DNA of 64,000 nt from contig NZ_QZMS01000011.1 in the NCBI RefSeq assembly GCF_003614885.1, forward strand, positions 1,240,001 through 1,304,000, read 5' to 3'. A program made the position numbers and the translations under genes. The notes under the pieces were generated by a model. That model was not told where the DNA came from. It saw nothing but the letters and a program-made list of their open reading frames with translations, and did not search any database. The stretch's first letter is position 1; each line of letters starts with the position of its first letter. The stretch comes from Photobacterium salinisoli (GTDB lineage: Bacteria > Pseudomonadota > Gammaproteobacteria > Enterobacterales > Vibrionaceae). This document shows positions 26,212 through 35,237 of this stretch, piece after piece.

Positions 26212-29200
26212 AGATCAGACTCGCAGCGGTGACGGCATTTTTCAGTGCGCTGTTATTCAGTTCGCCTTTACTGGCCTATCACTACCCGTGGGATCAGGGG
26301 CACGATACCACGCTGAACAATAATCCGAAAAATGAGCCTGGGCCCGGTGAATCGGAAAGTGAAGAGAGTAGTTGTGAACAGGGCTCCCCGGTTTATTTAA
26401 AAACCGGCCACTTCGTTTGGCATGACGTGGATTTGGTCGTGGGCCATGCGACGCCTTTGTCGATTCGCCGGGTCTTTAACTCGAATGACCCGAAAGATGG
26501 TCCCTTCGGGAAAGGCTGGACGTTCAATTGCGAAATTTCTCTGTTTAAAGTCACCGATACGCAGGAGACCGCTGATGGCGGCGTCGAAACCCTCACGAAA
26601 TTTGTGTATCGCGTTGGCAACGGTCGCCGGATGACCTTCCTGCCGGATGGACAAGGCGGCTATCAGTCGCCGGATCGCGTGAAAGCAACCCTGATTGATG
26701 GTGAAACACCAACCCTGGCCTTTGAACAAGGCCACTCGGTGACTTTTTCTTCGTCAGGACTGGTGCTGCGAAAAACCGACCGCAACAACAATCAGGTGCA
26801 GTATGAATATGATGAGAATCAGCGCCTGATTGAACTGAGTAATGGCTTTTCTCAGTCGTTAACACTGGCTTATAACGCGAGTGGTCGTGTGCAAGCCGTG
26901 ACCGACCAGGCCGGGCGCCAGTGGCTTTACGATTACAACGCGGACGGTGAACTGGTTGCTGTCACTGATCCTACGGGTGAGACCCGTACCTATCTGTATG
27001 GTCGGTATCAGCCCAGTGGTGATGCTTTTGTTTACAGTCAACTGAAAGAAATCCGCGATGAAGCCGGCATTGTAGTGACCTCGGTCACTTACAACGGCGT
27101 CCGCGTGAAATCTTACACCGAGGGCAGCAATACCTTCGGTTACGACTACAGCGCCGACTGGGTGACCAAAACAGACAGTACCGGCGCGAACTGGCGTTTT
27201 AAACTCAGTGCAGGTGGTCAGCGCATCGAAGATATTGATCCACTGGGTTACAAAACCGTGTATACGCGGGATGAAAAAGGCTATGCGACTTCTGTGACCG
27301 ATCCCATGGGTTACAGCCAGACGGTAAGCCGGGATGATGCCGATCGGGTGACGCAGCAGCACCACGGTTATCTCATCACGCAGTACCAGTATCCGGAAGA
27401 AAGCCGGTATCCGAATGCCATGGTTTATCTGCCTGCCAATGGCAGTGTTGAAACCTCAGACAGTGGCGCATCCCGAACCATCTCGCTGACTTATGATGCC
27501 AGCCACAATCTGACCTCAGTCACCACGCCGAAAGGGGATACGACGCATCGCAGTTATCATGCAAATGGTTTGCTTGCCAGCAGCACAGACCCGGAAGGCA
27601 ATGTCACTTCCTTCACATACAACAATCAGGGGCAGCTAGTTGCTGTCGTGAATGCACTGGGGCAAACCCAAACCCTGAGTTATGACGGCAATGGCTACTT
27701 AACGCAAGTGACGGATGCCGCCGGGCAAAGCTGGCGTTATCAGTACGATGCGCTGGGCCGTAAAGTCAGCGAGCGGGACCCGGCGGGCCTTGAAACCCGC
27801 TATACATACGACGAGGCCGGAAAGCTGACCGCTGTGATTGCACCCAACGGTGCAACGGAAACCTATAGTTACGACAGCTATGGTCGGCTGAGTGTGCTGA
27901 CCCGATATGACGGCAGCAAAGAAAGCTATACCTACCGGACGGATAACCTGCTTGCCAGCAGTACCGATCCGATGGGGATCGTGACCCGTTATGAATATGA
28001 CGATGGTAAGCGGCTGGTCACGCTGTCGGTTGGCTCGGAAGTGGTTGAATACGCTTACAATGCGCGTGGTCAGCTGACCAAAATCAGCAATGCCAACGAT
28101 ACCCTGACTCGCGCCTATGACCAATGGGCAAGGCTGACGTCGGAAACCAGTCAGGGGTTGACCCATCAGTACAGCTACACCCCATTTGGTGAGATTGCAC
28201 AATGGGATAACGCAGGAACACCTGTCAGTTACGCCTATGATGCGAATGGTCAGATCCAGAACATGACCACCCCGCAGGGGAGCTATTCATTCAACTGGAA
28301 TGCCAACGGGATTCTTACCCGGCAGCAAACACCCGACGGGCTGGTGTTAACCAATCAGTACGATGCATTAAACCGTTTAACCTCACGGCGGTACAACCAG
28401 GGCGCGTTCAGTAAAGACTGGCAGTATGCGTACAGCCTGTCGGGGCTGCTGGAAAGCATCACTCAGGATGGCGAGAATCAGACCTTTGCATACGATGCCA
28501 GCCAGCGCTTAGTTCAGGCGAACACAGTCAATGGTGAATATCAGTATCAATACGATGATTTAGGCAACCGGTTAGACTTCGGTGGTGTTTACAGCCCGGA
28601 CGGCAAGTTGTTGGAAGACAACCAGTTCAGCTACGAATATGACCAGCGCGGTAATCTGAGTAAGAAAACCCGTAAAGACGGCAGCACCATCGAAACCTTC
28701 ACCTATAACGACGCAGAACGTTTGGTCGGTTACCAGCGCGAGCGGGTGACCCGCGCAGATGCCGGAAATGGTGAAACCACACTGCAATCCAGCATCGAAG
28801 TTACAGCTGCCTATGCCTATGATCCTCTGGGACGCCGGATCAGCAAAACCGTTAATGGTGAACAAACGCAGTTCTACTGGCTGGGGAACACTTTACTCCG
28901 TGAATCTGGTCCTCAGGGTCAGAAAGATTATACCTACGGCGCCACAGGTTATGCCCCCGTCACTGTCGATGCAGATGGACAGGTTGCAGATGTGCTGAGT
29001 GATCACCTGTCCGCCCCGGTCGGGCTGATTCAGGCACAAAACCTGATCTGGCAACAGGCGAGGAGTCCGTTTGGGGTTACTTTGGAATCAATACCACAAC
29101 CTATATTGTTGAATATCGGGTTACCTGGGCAGTACAACGATTCTGAGTCAGGGCTAAGTTATAATTTATTTAGGGACTATGACACTAGAACTGGACGATA

Positions 29201-29714
29201 TGTTCAGTATGATCCAATAGGGCTTACTGGTGGGGTAAATCCATTTATTTATGTGGTTGGGAACCCACTAAATTATGTTGATCCTTTAGGTCATTCTGCA
29301 GTTGCTGTTGTTGGTGGCTGGATTGGCACAGATACAGCGATACCAGATCCAACAGATGCAGCTTGGCCCAAATGGGTAGGGTACGGTATAGCCATAGGAG
29401 GAGCTGCCTTAATTGATTGGATTGTTTATAATAATGAGGAGGGGAGTACCGGTGACTCCAATGTTTGTCCTATTCCTGATTTTGACTTTGATGATCCAAC
29501 AAAGCCTCCTATAGGTGAAGACGGTGAGGAATGGGTTTGGAAGGGAAAAGAACCTCAAGGTGGTCCATATGGAGGTTATAAGAACCCAAATGGTCCAGAG
29601 AGTTTACATCCTGATCTTGATCATGGTGAGCCTGTTGGTCCGCATTGGGATTTAAATGATAGGAAAGGTCCAGGGTGGAGGATTTATCCAGATGGAACAG
29701 TTAAACCAAAATAA
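26208..29714 (+). CDS. Sec-exported RHS/YD-repeat polymorphic toxin with Ntox37-like tip
   Basis: A 1,168-residue RHS protein. It starts with a signal peptide (residues 1-23, LLA before YHYPW) and an RHS-entry region (GSPVYLKTGHFVWHDVDL...FGKGWTFN, DUF6531-like). About 750 residues of YD repeats follow (YEYDENQRLIEL, YTYDEAGKLTAV and many more). The conserved core ends near residue 953 (QQARSPFG), then comes the RHS hallmark RDYDTRTGRYVQYDPIGL and NPLNYVDPLGH near 1027. The last 140 residues are a variable tip with SLHPDLDHGEPVGPHWD and GWRIYPDG, which resembles polymorphic toxin type 37. Base use changes sharply to A+T-rich from about 29080. No VgrG, PAAR or T6SS gene is nearby; export looks Sec-based. 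Confidence 0.85.
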   Translation: MKIRLAAVTAFFSALLFSSPLLAYHYPWDQGHDTTLNNNPKNEPGPGESESEESSCEQGSPVYLKTGHFVWHDVDLVVGHATPLSIRRVFNSNDPKDGPFGKGWTFNCEISLFKVTDTQETADGGVETLTKFVYRVGNGRRMTFLPDGQGGYQSPDRVKATLIDGETPTLAFEQGHSVTFSSSGLVLRKTDRNNNQVQYEYDENQRLIELSNGFSQSLTLAYNASGRVQAVTDQAGRQWLYDYNADGELVAVTDPTGETRTYLYGRYQPSGDAFVYSQLKEIRDEAGIVVTSVTYNGVRVKSYTEGSNTFGYDYSADWVTKTDSTGANWRFKLSAGGQRIEDIDPLGYKTVYTRDEKGYATSVTDPMGYSQTVSRDDADRVTQQHHGYLITQYQYPEESRYPNAMVYLPANGSVETSDSGASRTISLTYDASHNLTSVTTPKGDTTHRSYHANGLLASSTDPEGNVTSFTYNNQGQLVAVVNALGQTQTLSYDGNGYLTQVTDAAGQSWRYQYDALGRKVSERDPAGLETRYTYDEAGKLTAVIAPNGATETYSYDSYGRLSVLTRYDGSKESYTYRTDNLLASSTDPMGIVTRYEYDDGKRLVTLSVGSEVVEYAYNARGQLTKISNANDTLTRAYDQWARLTSETSQGLTHQYSYTPFGEIAQWDNAGTPVSYAYDANGQIQNMTTPQGSYSFNWNANGILTRQQTPDGLVLTNQYDALNRLTSRRYNQGAFSKDWQYAYSLSGLLESITQDGENQTFAYDASQRLVQANTVNGEYQYQYDDLGNRLDFGGVYSPDGKLLEDNQFSYEYDQRGNLSKKTRKDGSTIETFTYNDAERLVGYQRERVTRADAGNGETTLQSSIEVTAAYAYDPLGRRISKTVNGEQTQFYWLGNTLLRESGPQGQKDYTYGATGYAPVTVDADGQVADVLSDHLSAPVGLIQAQNLIWQQARSPFGVTLESIPQPILLNIGLPGQYNDSESGLSYNLFRDYDTRTGRYVQYDPIGLTGGVNPFIYVVGNPLNYVDPLGHSAVAVVGGWIGTDTAIPDPTDAAWPKWVGYGIAIGGAALIDWIVYNNEEGSTGDSNVCPIPDFDFDDPTKPPIGEDGEEWVWKGKEPQGGPYGGYKNPNGPESLHPDLDHGEPVGPHWDLNDRKGPGWRIYPDGTVKPK
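28147..29079 (+). repeat. RHS core C-terminal repeat, copy A (inside the intact gene)
   Basis: This part of the intact RHS gene, from CCAGTCAGGGGTTGACCC to the QQARSPFG codons, recurs almost unchanged at 32602-33535 (copy C). Its last third recurs at 30383-30752 (copy B). Differences are scattered single bases. The repeats bracket all three tip cassettes. Confidence 0.9.
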
Positions 29715-30336
29715 TAACATTAACATTGATATTATTAATGTTGATATTGAAATAGTCAGAAAATATATTAGTAGCTACTTAAATGATAGTAATGAGTTTT
29801 ATAAGAGCTTGATTGAAAAAATAATTAATAATATTTATCCATGCTACGTAATTGTACCTAAGAATTTTAATGCTATTTCTGAGATAAATCTCAGTTCGGG
29901 TGGTGTGTTTAATGTGAATTCAAAGGATCATCAAAATGACTCTGGAATAGTGAAAGTTGTTGATTCAAGTGATTGGCTGTCATTATTTATTTATGATTTA
30001 ATAAAAAGGAATGATTTGTGTTGTGTTTTTGATGATGTAATGGCGAGTGAAAATGAAATAAATGACTTTAAATCTCGGGGTTTTTTATATAATGGCGATG
30101 CCTATCATTATATAAGTAAACAGATGGTTGATTCAGATAAAGATTTACTTGAATTGATTTACGCAACCAAGCTAAGTTGGCACTTTGTATGTGTTTTATT
30201 CGAATGTTTTAATTCAAATGGCAATGTAGATGATATGAATAATTTTTTTTCTAATGTGTTGAAAAAATTGAATTTTATTATTCTTGGGATATTTGATGGT
30301 GAGAGTTATTTAGTTATTGATTTAAAAAACAAATAA
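29692..30336 (+). CDS. Candidate immunity protein for the RHS tip
   Basis: A 214-residue acidic, soluble protein encoded in very A+T-rich DNA. It starts inside the last 23 bases of the toxin gene in another frame, at ATG 29692, with GGAGG ten bases upstream. Position directly after a variable RHS tip, overlap, and base composition like the tip are typical of a cognate immunity protein. I do not recognise the family: it is rich in Asn, Ile and Asp, with several predicted helices and no signal peptide or membrane segment. It should act in the cytoplasm, which fits a toxin with a cytoplasmic target. Confidence 0.65.
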   Translation: MEQLNQNNNINIDIINVDIEIVRKYISSYLNDSNEFYKSLIEKIINNIYPCYVIVPKNFNAISEINLSSGGVFNVNSKDHQNDSGIVKVVDSSDWLSLFIYDLIKRNDLCCVFDDVMASENEINDFKSRGFLYNGDAYHYISKQMVDSDKDLLELIYATKLSWHFVCVLFECFNSNGNVDDMNNFFSNVLKKLNFIILGIFDGESYLVIDLKNK

Positions 30337-30382
30337 CCTAGATAAGACCGATATTGGCGAAACACTCTAATTAAACAATAGC

Positions 30383-31482
30383 ATTGAAACCTTCACCTAC
30401 AATGACGCAGAACGTTTAGTTGGTTACCAACGAAGATGCCGGAAATGGTGAAACCACACTGCAATCCAGCATCGAAGTGACCGCTGCCTATACCTATGAT
30501 CCACTGGGACACCGGATCAGCAAAACCGTCAATGGTGAGCAAACGCAGTTTTATTGGTTGGGGAGCACTTTACTTCGTGAAAGTGGCCCTCAGGGTCAGA
30601 AAGACTATACCTACGGCGCCACAGGTTACGCTCCAGTCACGATTGATGCAGACGGACAGGTTGCAGATGTACTCAGTGATCACCTGTCCGCCCCGGTCGG
30701 GCTGATTCAGGCACAAAACCTGATCTGGCAACAGGCGAGGAGCCCGTTTGGGAAAACAGGTGGCACTGCTCAGCCACTCACCTTCAACATTGGTTTTCCA
30801 GGGCAATACCGGGATGCGGAGTCCGGCCTGAACTACAATTTCTACCGGGATTACGATCCGAATACTGGGCGGTACATTCAGCGGGATCCGATTGGGTTGG
30901 GTGGGGGATACAACCTGTACAGCTATGCCGGTGCAGACCCGCTGAACTATACAGATTCGACAGGGTTAATTATTGACACTGTCGCTGACTTCGGGTTTAT
31001 TGGCTATGGTTTATATCGAATTTTAACCGACAATGTTCTTGGTGATTGTGGGAATTTAAGCAGTAACTTAACAGCGCTGAGTTTTGATGTCGCGGGATTA
31101 GTGATACCCGGCGTAACGGGATTGGGGGGCTGCGAGCCGGGTTGCGAATAAAGCCGTTGCAGGTAAAATCACTGGGTATACAAAACACGGATTGAACCAG
31201 GCTATTGGAAGAAATGGTGGTAAAGGTGTCAAAGCTGAATACATATTAGATGCAGTTCGGAATCCAAAAAAAGTTGTAGAACAGGCTAACGGTTTGGTTA
31301 AGTATCAAGGCAGTAAAGCTACCGTTATATTGAATGGTGAAGGAAAAGTAGTTACGACTTATGGGAAATCTCGAGGGCCTCAAATTTGGCAACAAGGAAC
31401 GACCCGTTCTTCAGGAAGTGGATCTGCACAGGCCAAGGCTAATGACTTAGGTTTTAGTTATAATCCTAAATCAATAAGGTAG
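30383..31482 (+). pseudogene. Displaced RHS tip cassette B (frameshifted core end plus toxin domain)
   Basis: A fragment of the RHS core end joined to a different tip. Compared with copy A, 17 bases are missing near 30430 (within the codons for YQRERVTRADA), which shifts the frame. The core then runs to RDYDPNTGRYIQRDPIGLGGG and a new tip. A second lesion lies at the G run 31124-31129: the frame stops at 31151, but removing one G gives TGLGAASRVANKAVAG and continues into HGLNQAIGRNGGKGVKAEY through to 31482. This last block looks like a small basic RNase-type toxin domain, though the family is not certain. No promoter or proper start is seen, so it is likely silent. Confidence 0.75.
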
Positions 31483-31487
31483 TTACA

Positions 31488-31778
31488 ATGCAATTTAAAA
31501 TTAACTTGTCAGATATCAAACTTCTAATTGAGGAAGTTGAAGATTCAGCCTTGGTCAAAAGACTTATTGAATATGAAAAAGATGGGCAGTATTTCGAAAA
31601 AGGTAAGTATCCCTCAGGTCAATATTTGATTGATCTGTCTGAAGATGAGGTTGAGGTTGTGATTAGCTCCCTTTCTGATTATCTAATGATTTATGGAGTG
31701 AGTAATGATGGAGAGCCTAATGCATTAGGCCTTCAAGTCGAGACTTTAATTGATGTATTTAATGATGGTCAAAGTTAA
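31488..31778 (+). CDS. Candidate immunity protein of cassette B
   Basis: A 96-residue acidic protein (LSEDEVEVVISSLSDYLM) starting five bases after the end of the cassette B toxin frame. No signal peptide or membrane segment. The order toxin tip then small acidic gene is the usual toxin-immunity order, and the frame is intact although the toxin gene is broken. Keeping an intact immunity gene beside a silent toxin would protect against sister cells that express that tip. Family not recognised. Confidence 0.6.
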   Translation: MQFKINLSDIKLLIEEVEDSALVKRLIEYEKDGQYFEKGKYPSGQYLIDLSEDEVEVVISSLSDYLMIYGVSNDGEPNALGLQVETLIDVFNDGQS

Positions 31779-31861
31779 ATGTAATTATGGTCTTGATTTG
31801 GTAGTTGTTTAAGAGTTTGGTTTTTATCTGATCTACTAACTGTGGATACTTATTCTTATGT

Positions 31862-32233
31862 TGGGGGAATCCACTGAGTTATATCGACCCATTGGGATTA
31901 GCAAGAGTTGGGTTCAAGCCATTTAGTGGTGATGAACCTTATTACAGTAACAACCGTATTCCCGATGGAAGCAGCAATTATCATCGCGCACATGAACAGC
32001 TTTGGTTTGACGGTAATCCAAATGAAAATGTTGGATTTTTTGCTGACGATATTCGTTCAGACGATGGCTATAACAGAAATGATTATGACTTTTTTTGGGC
32101 CTGTCTATGACGATAATTTAATGCATCAAGCATTGGACAATATTCGCGGGGATGGGATAACAACACATATTGTGTTGTGTGCAGAAATTGTCAGGATTTT
32201 GCATACGCACTGAGGCAAGATATGACCGACTAG
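31862..32233 (+). pseudogene. Displaced RHS tip cassette C (two compensating frameshifts)
   Basis: The fragment begins WGNPLSYIDPLGLARVGF, the end of the RHS hallmark, and continues as a tip. A T7 run at about 32090 puts the frame out, giving a stop at 32108-32110; with six Ts it reads DFFGPVYDDNLMHQALDN. Near 32154 one G appears to be missing, and the original frame resumes as NNTYCVVCRNCQDFAYALRQ, ending at TAG 32231. NCQDFAYAL resembles the papain-like or NlpC-type Cys motif seen in some RHS tips. It has no core in front, so it is not expressible as it stands. Confidence 0.65.
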
Positions 32234-32282
32234 CAAATCCTCTAACTTGTCGTATGACAAGACGTGGTAAGAGGTGCAACTA

Positions 32283-32561
32283 ATGGCTATAAAGCTGAGG
32301 GTTTATATTTGTCTGTTGATTCTGATTTTCCCGGTTGCAACATATCTTCTGGGAATAGTGAACGCATCAAATGGATTAGTGTGGTTAGCCCTTGATACCG
32401 GTTATTACTATCCTGTTTATGTGATTACACCATCTTTATTTAAAAAGTTAGAAATGGGGCTGCTTGTACCTATGTTGGGAGGGCGATTACTTGCTTTTTT
32501 GTTGTATTTACTCTCGCTCTTATTATTTTTCAAAATGAAGGATAAGCTCTTTCCTAACTGA
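32283..32561 (+). CDS. Candidate membrane immunity protein of cassette C
   Basis: A 92-residue protein with two or three hydrophobic segments (residues about 5-25, 30-50 and 65-85), probably an inner-membrane protein. AGAGGT lies seven bases before ATG 32283. It follows the cassette C tip in the toxin-immunity order. Membrane immunity proteins usually block toxins that act in the periplasm or at the membrane, so cassette C may carry a different class of toxin from A. Family not recognised. Confidence 0.5.
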   Translation: MAIKLRVYICLLILIFPVATYLLGIVNASNGLVWLALDTGYYYPVYVITPSLFKKLEMGLLVPMLGGRLLAFLLYLLSLLLFFKMKDKLFPN

Positions 32562-32601
32562 TAAATGATGCTGGCTGCTGGTGAAGGTTGGCAATGAAAA
32601 T

Positions 32602-33617
32602 CCAGTCAGGGGTTGACCCATCAGTACAGCTACACCCCATTTGGTGAGATTGCACAATGGGATAACGCAGGAACACCCGTCAGTTACGCCTATGATGCGA
32701 ATGGTCAGAGCCAGAACATGACCACGCCGCAGGGGAGCTATTCATTCAACTGGAATGCCAACGGGATTCTCACCCGCCAGCAAACACCCGACGGGCTGGT
32801 GTTAACCAATCAGTACGATGCATTAAACCGTTTAACCTCAAGGCGTTACAATCAGGGCGCTTTCAGTAAAGACTGGCAGTATGCGTACAGTCTGGCGGGG
32901 CTGCTGGAAAGCATCACTCAGGATGGCGAGAATCAGACCTTTGCATACGATGCCAGCCAGCGCTTAGTGCAGGCGAACACAGTCACTGGTGAATATCAGT
33001 ATCAATACGATGATTTAGGCAACCGGTTAGACTTCGGTGGTGTTTACAGCCCGGACGGCAAGTTGCTGGAAGACAACCAGTTCAGCTACGAATATGACCT
33101 GCGCGGTAACCTGAGCAAGAAAACCCGTAAAGACGGCAGCACCATCGAAAGCTTCACCTATAACGACGCAGAACGTTTAGTCGCTTACCAGCGCGAGCGG
33201 GTGACCCGCGCAGATGCCGGAAATGGTGAAACCACACTGCAATCCAGCATCGAAGTGACCGCTGCCTATACTTATGATCCTCTGGGACGCCGGATCAGCA
33301 AAACCGTTAATGGTGAACAAACGCAGTTTGACTGGCTGGGGAACACTTTACTCCGTGAATCTGGTCCTCAGGGTCAGAAAGATTATACCTACGGCGCCAC
33401 AGGTTATGCCCCCGTCACTGTCGATGCAGATGGACAGGTTGCAGATGTGCTGAGTGATCACCTGTCCGCCCCGGTCGGGCTGATTCAGGCACAAAACCTG
33501 ATCTGGCAACAGGCGAGGAGCTCGTTTGGCGTCGCAAGTGGCACTGCTCAGCGAGTCACTTTCAATATGACATCTTTCTCGCCCATTCAGGCCCGCCAAT
33601 TCCAGATAATCTGGTGA
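32602..33617 (+). pseudogene. RHS core repeat copy C with truncated tip
   Basis: About 930 bases nearly identical to 28147-29079 of the intact RHS gene, read in one open frame from about 32613 (THQYSYTPFGEIAQWDN) to QQARSSFG. A short, unrelated tail ending MTSFSPIQARQFQIIW then stops at 33617. It has no start signal, no signal peptide and no toxin domain. It is a remnant left by rearrangement and marks the right end of the RHS region. Confidence 0.8.
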
Positions 33618-33633
33618 ATTCTGGTTATGATTC

Positions 33634-33656
33634 GCCCGGCCATCATCTGGCCGGGC
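33634..33656. other. GC-rich hairpin at the right end of the RHS region
   Basis: GCCCGGCC (33634-33641) pairs perfectly with GGCCGGGC (33649-33656); just upstream is the palindrome CCAGATAATCTGG (33602-33614). No T tract follows on either strand. It lies between the RHS remnant and the small minus-strand gene and may still act as a terminator. Confidence 0.4.
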
Positions 33657-33679
33657 TGAAGAAATATGACTGAGGGTAA

Positions 33680-33865
33680 TCACTCCCCGTCATCGGGATA
33701 GAATCTGCCTTCCGGGGTGTAAGGTTCTTTGTCATCCACAATACTGTGCTGGCCACGAATTTCTTTCAGTTGGTTTTCCAGCATTCTTACTTGCTGATAA
33801 TCACCCTCCTGATAAGCGGCTGTGAGGCGTAGTTCAATGTCTTCAATGCGTTCTCGGATACTCAT
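33680..33865 (-). CDS. Small conserved-type helical protein (61 aa)
   Basis: A 61-residue protein beginning MSIRERIEDIELRL, with a heptad-like helix (residues 3-40) and an acidic tail ending YPDDGE. GGAGGT sits four bases before ATG 33865, which decides the start over the longer frame from 33937. The helix could be a coiled coil. It lies just outside the RHS region and seems to belong to the core genome; no function known. Confidence 0.65.
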   Translation of the reverse strand: MSIRERIEDIELRLTAAYQEGDYQQVRMLENQLKEIRGQHSIVDDKEPYTPEGRFYPDDGE

Positions 33866-34127
33866 TGTGACCTCCGGCTCAATCGCTGTAACACAGTGCC
33901 AGTCAGTGTCGTCCTGACACGTTCCACTAACAAGCATACTGTAAAATCGGCCACCTGTTTATTCCTATCTTGTACTGAACTTACTGTTGATTAGATGTAT
34001 GAGGAATAAAAAACCGGGAAGCCTGATGGGCTTCCCGGTGATGAGCGGTGAAAACAGCTTGGATTCAGTTTTATAGCGTATGTTTACGGACAGAGTCGCG
34101 ATGAACAGATGTTCTCACTGACAAAGA
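33866..34127. other. Intergenic region downstream of malK
   Basis: About 260 bases between two minus-strand genes with no coding frame of note. It holds the malK terminator (described separately) and presumably the promoter of the small gene at 33680-33865. Confidence 0.35.
34005..34039 (-). terminator. Rho-independent terminator of malK
   Basis: ACCGGGAAGCC (34013-34023) and GGCTTCCCGGT (34029-34039) form an 11-bp stem with a five-base loop; on the minus strand TTTTTTATTCC follows. Strong terminator form. Confidence 0.9.
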
Positions 34128-35237
34128 TTACACGCCAAATTCCTGGAAGAGTCTGCGGCATGCCTTGCCGTCGCGATGGAACAGGTGACAGCGATGTGCA
34201 GGAATACCGACCTTGAGCACCTGACCTGCTTCAACATCCAGTATGTCTGGCTGGCGGTAAACGAAATCGGCATCAACCCCTTTAAGGTTCAGATACACCT
34301 GCGTTTCGTTGCCCAGCTTTTCTACCACCTGAATATCACCTTCTACTGTGGCATCTCCTTCATCACCTGAAAGCAGGTGTTCGGGACGGATACCCAGTGA
34401 CATACGATCCCCGCGGGTGACTGTGGTGCCATCAACCGGAATCCAGAACGTGGTGCCGTTAGCAAGCTGAACCATCACACGTTCATTTTCAACCTGCTCG
34501 ACAAAGACGCTGATGAAATTCATTTTAGGTGAACCAATGAAGCCGGCGACAAACCGGTTCTCAGGGTAATGGTATAACTCAAGAGGCTTACCAACCTGAG
34601 AGACGAAACCGCCGTCAAGCACGACAATCTTATCTGCCATCGTCATGGCTTCTACCTGATCATGGGTCACATAGATCATGGTGCAGCCAAGTTGTTTATG
34701 CAGTTTGGCTATTTCAATCCGCATTTGTACACGGAGCGAAGCGTCGAGATTGGACAAAGGTTCATCCAGCAGGAAGACATTCGGTTGCGCGACCAGTGTA
34801 CGGCCAATAGCGACACGCTGGCGCTGACCGCCTGACAAAGATTTAGGCTTGCGGTCTAAAAGGTGGCCTAACTGAAGAATGTCGGCGGCATTTTCAACCC
34901 GCTTACGGATTTCAGCTTTATCGGCTTTAGCCAGTTTCATTCCAAACGACATGTTGTCGAACAGGTTCAGGTGCGGATAAAGCGCATAAGACTGAAAGAC
35001 CATACCCACACCGCGCTGGGCAGGTGGGATATCATTCATACGCTGTTCACCTATGTATAAATCACCTGAGGTAATGTCTTCCAGGCCAGCAATACAGCGC
35101 AACAGAGTGGATTTACCGCAGCCTGATGGCCCGACAAAAACCACAAATTCTCCTTCAGCGATATCCAGATTGACGTTTTTTGAAATCAGGTTATCGCCAT
35201 AAGCTTTACTAACATTGCGTAAAGTGACACTCGCCAT
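34128..35237 (-). CDS. malK: Maltose/maltodextrin ABC transporter ATPase MalK
   Basis: The ATPase that powers MalFG-mediated uptake and, in enterobacteria, holds back MalT when no substrate is transported. The 369 residues show Walker [13 protein letters not shown] (about 36-47), the Q-loop, signature [13 protein letters not shown] (about 134-146), Walker [14 protein letters not shown], the switch His in [10 protein letters not shown], and a C-terminal regulatory OB-type domain from about 240. It is divergent from malE across a 600-base control region and ends in its own terminator, with no lamB behind it. Confidence 0.95.
   Translation of the reverse strand: MASVTLRNVSKAYGDNLISKNVNLDIAEGEFVVFVGPSGCGKSTLLRCIAGLEDITSGDLYIGEQRMNDIPPAQRGVGMVFQSYALYPHLNLFDNMSFGMKLAKADKAEIRKRVENAADILQLGHLLDRKPKSLSGGQRQRVAIGRTLVAQPNVFLLDEPLSNLDASLRVQMRIEIAKLHKQLGCTMIYVTHDQVEAMTMADKIVVLDGGFVSQVGKPLELYHYPENRFVAGFIGSPKMNFISVFVEQVENERVMVQLANGTTFWIPVDGTTVTRGDRMSLGIRPEHLLSGDEGDATVEGDIQVVEKLGNETQVYLNLKGVDADFVYRQPDILDVEAGQVLKVGIPAHRCHLFHRDGKACRRLFQEFGV

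Noticed and set aside
27000..28500. Several minus-strand frames of 70-170 codons inside the RHS gene
   Set aside because: They are antisense shadows of the YD repeats with no start signals or recognised domains.
26208..29714. T6SS-delivered RHS effector
   Set aside because: There is a Sec signal peptide, no PAAR or VgrG segment at the N-terminus and no T6SS gene nearby.
33634..33656. Integron attC-like site or attachment site at the RHS end
   Set aside because: The hairpin lacks attC-type conserved ends and no integrase or second copy is seen.
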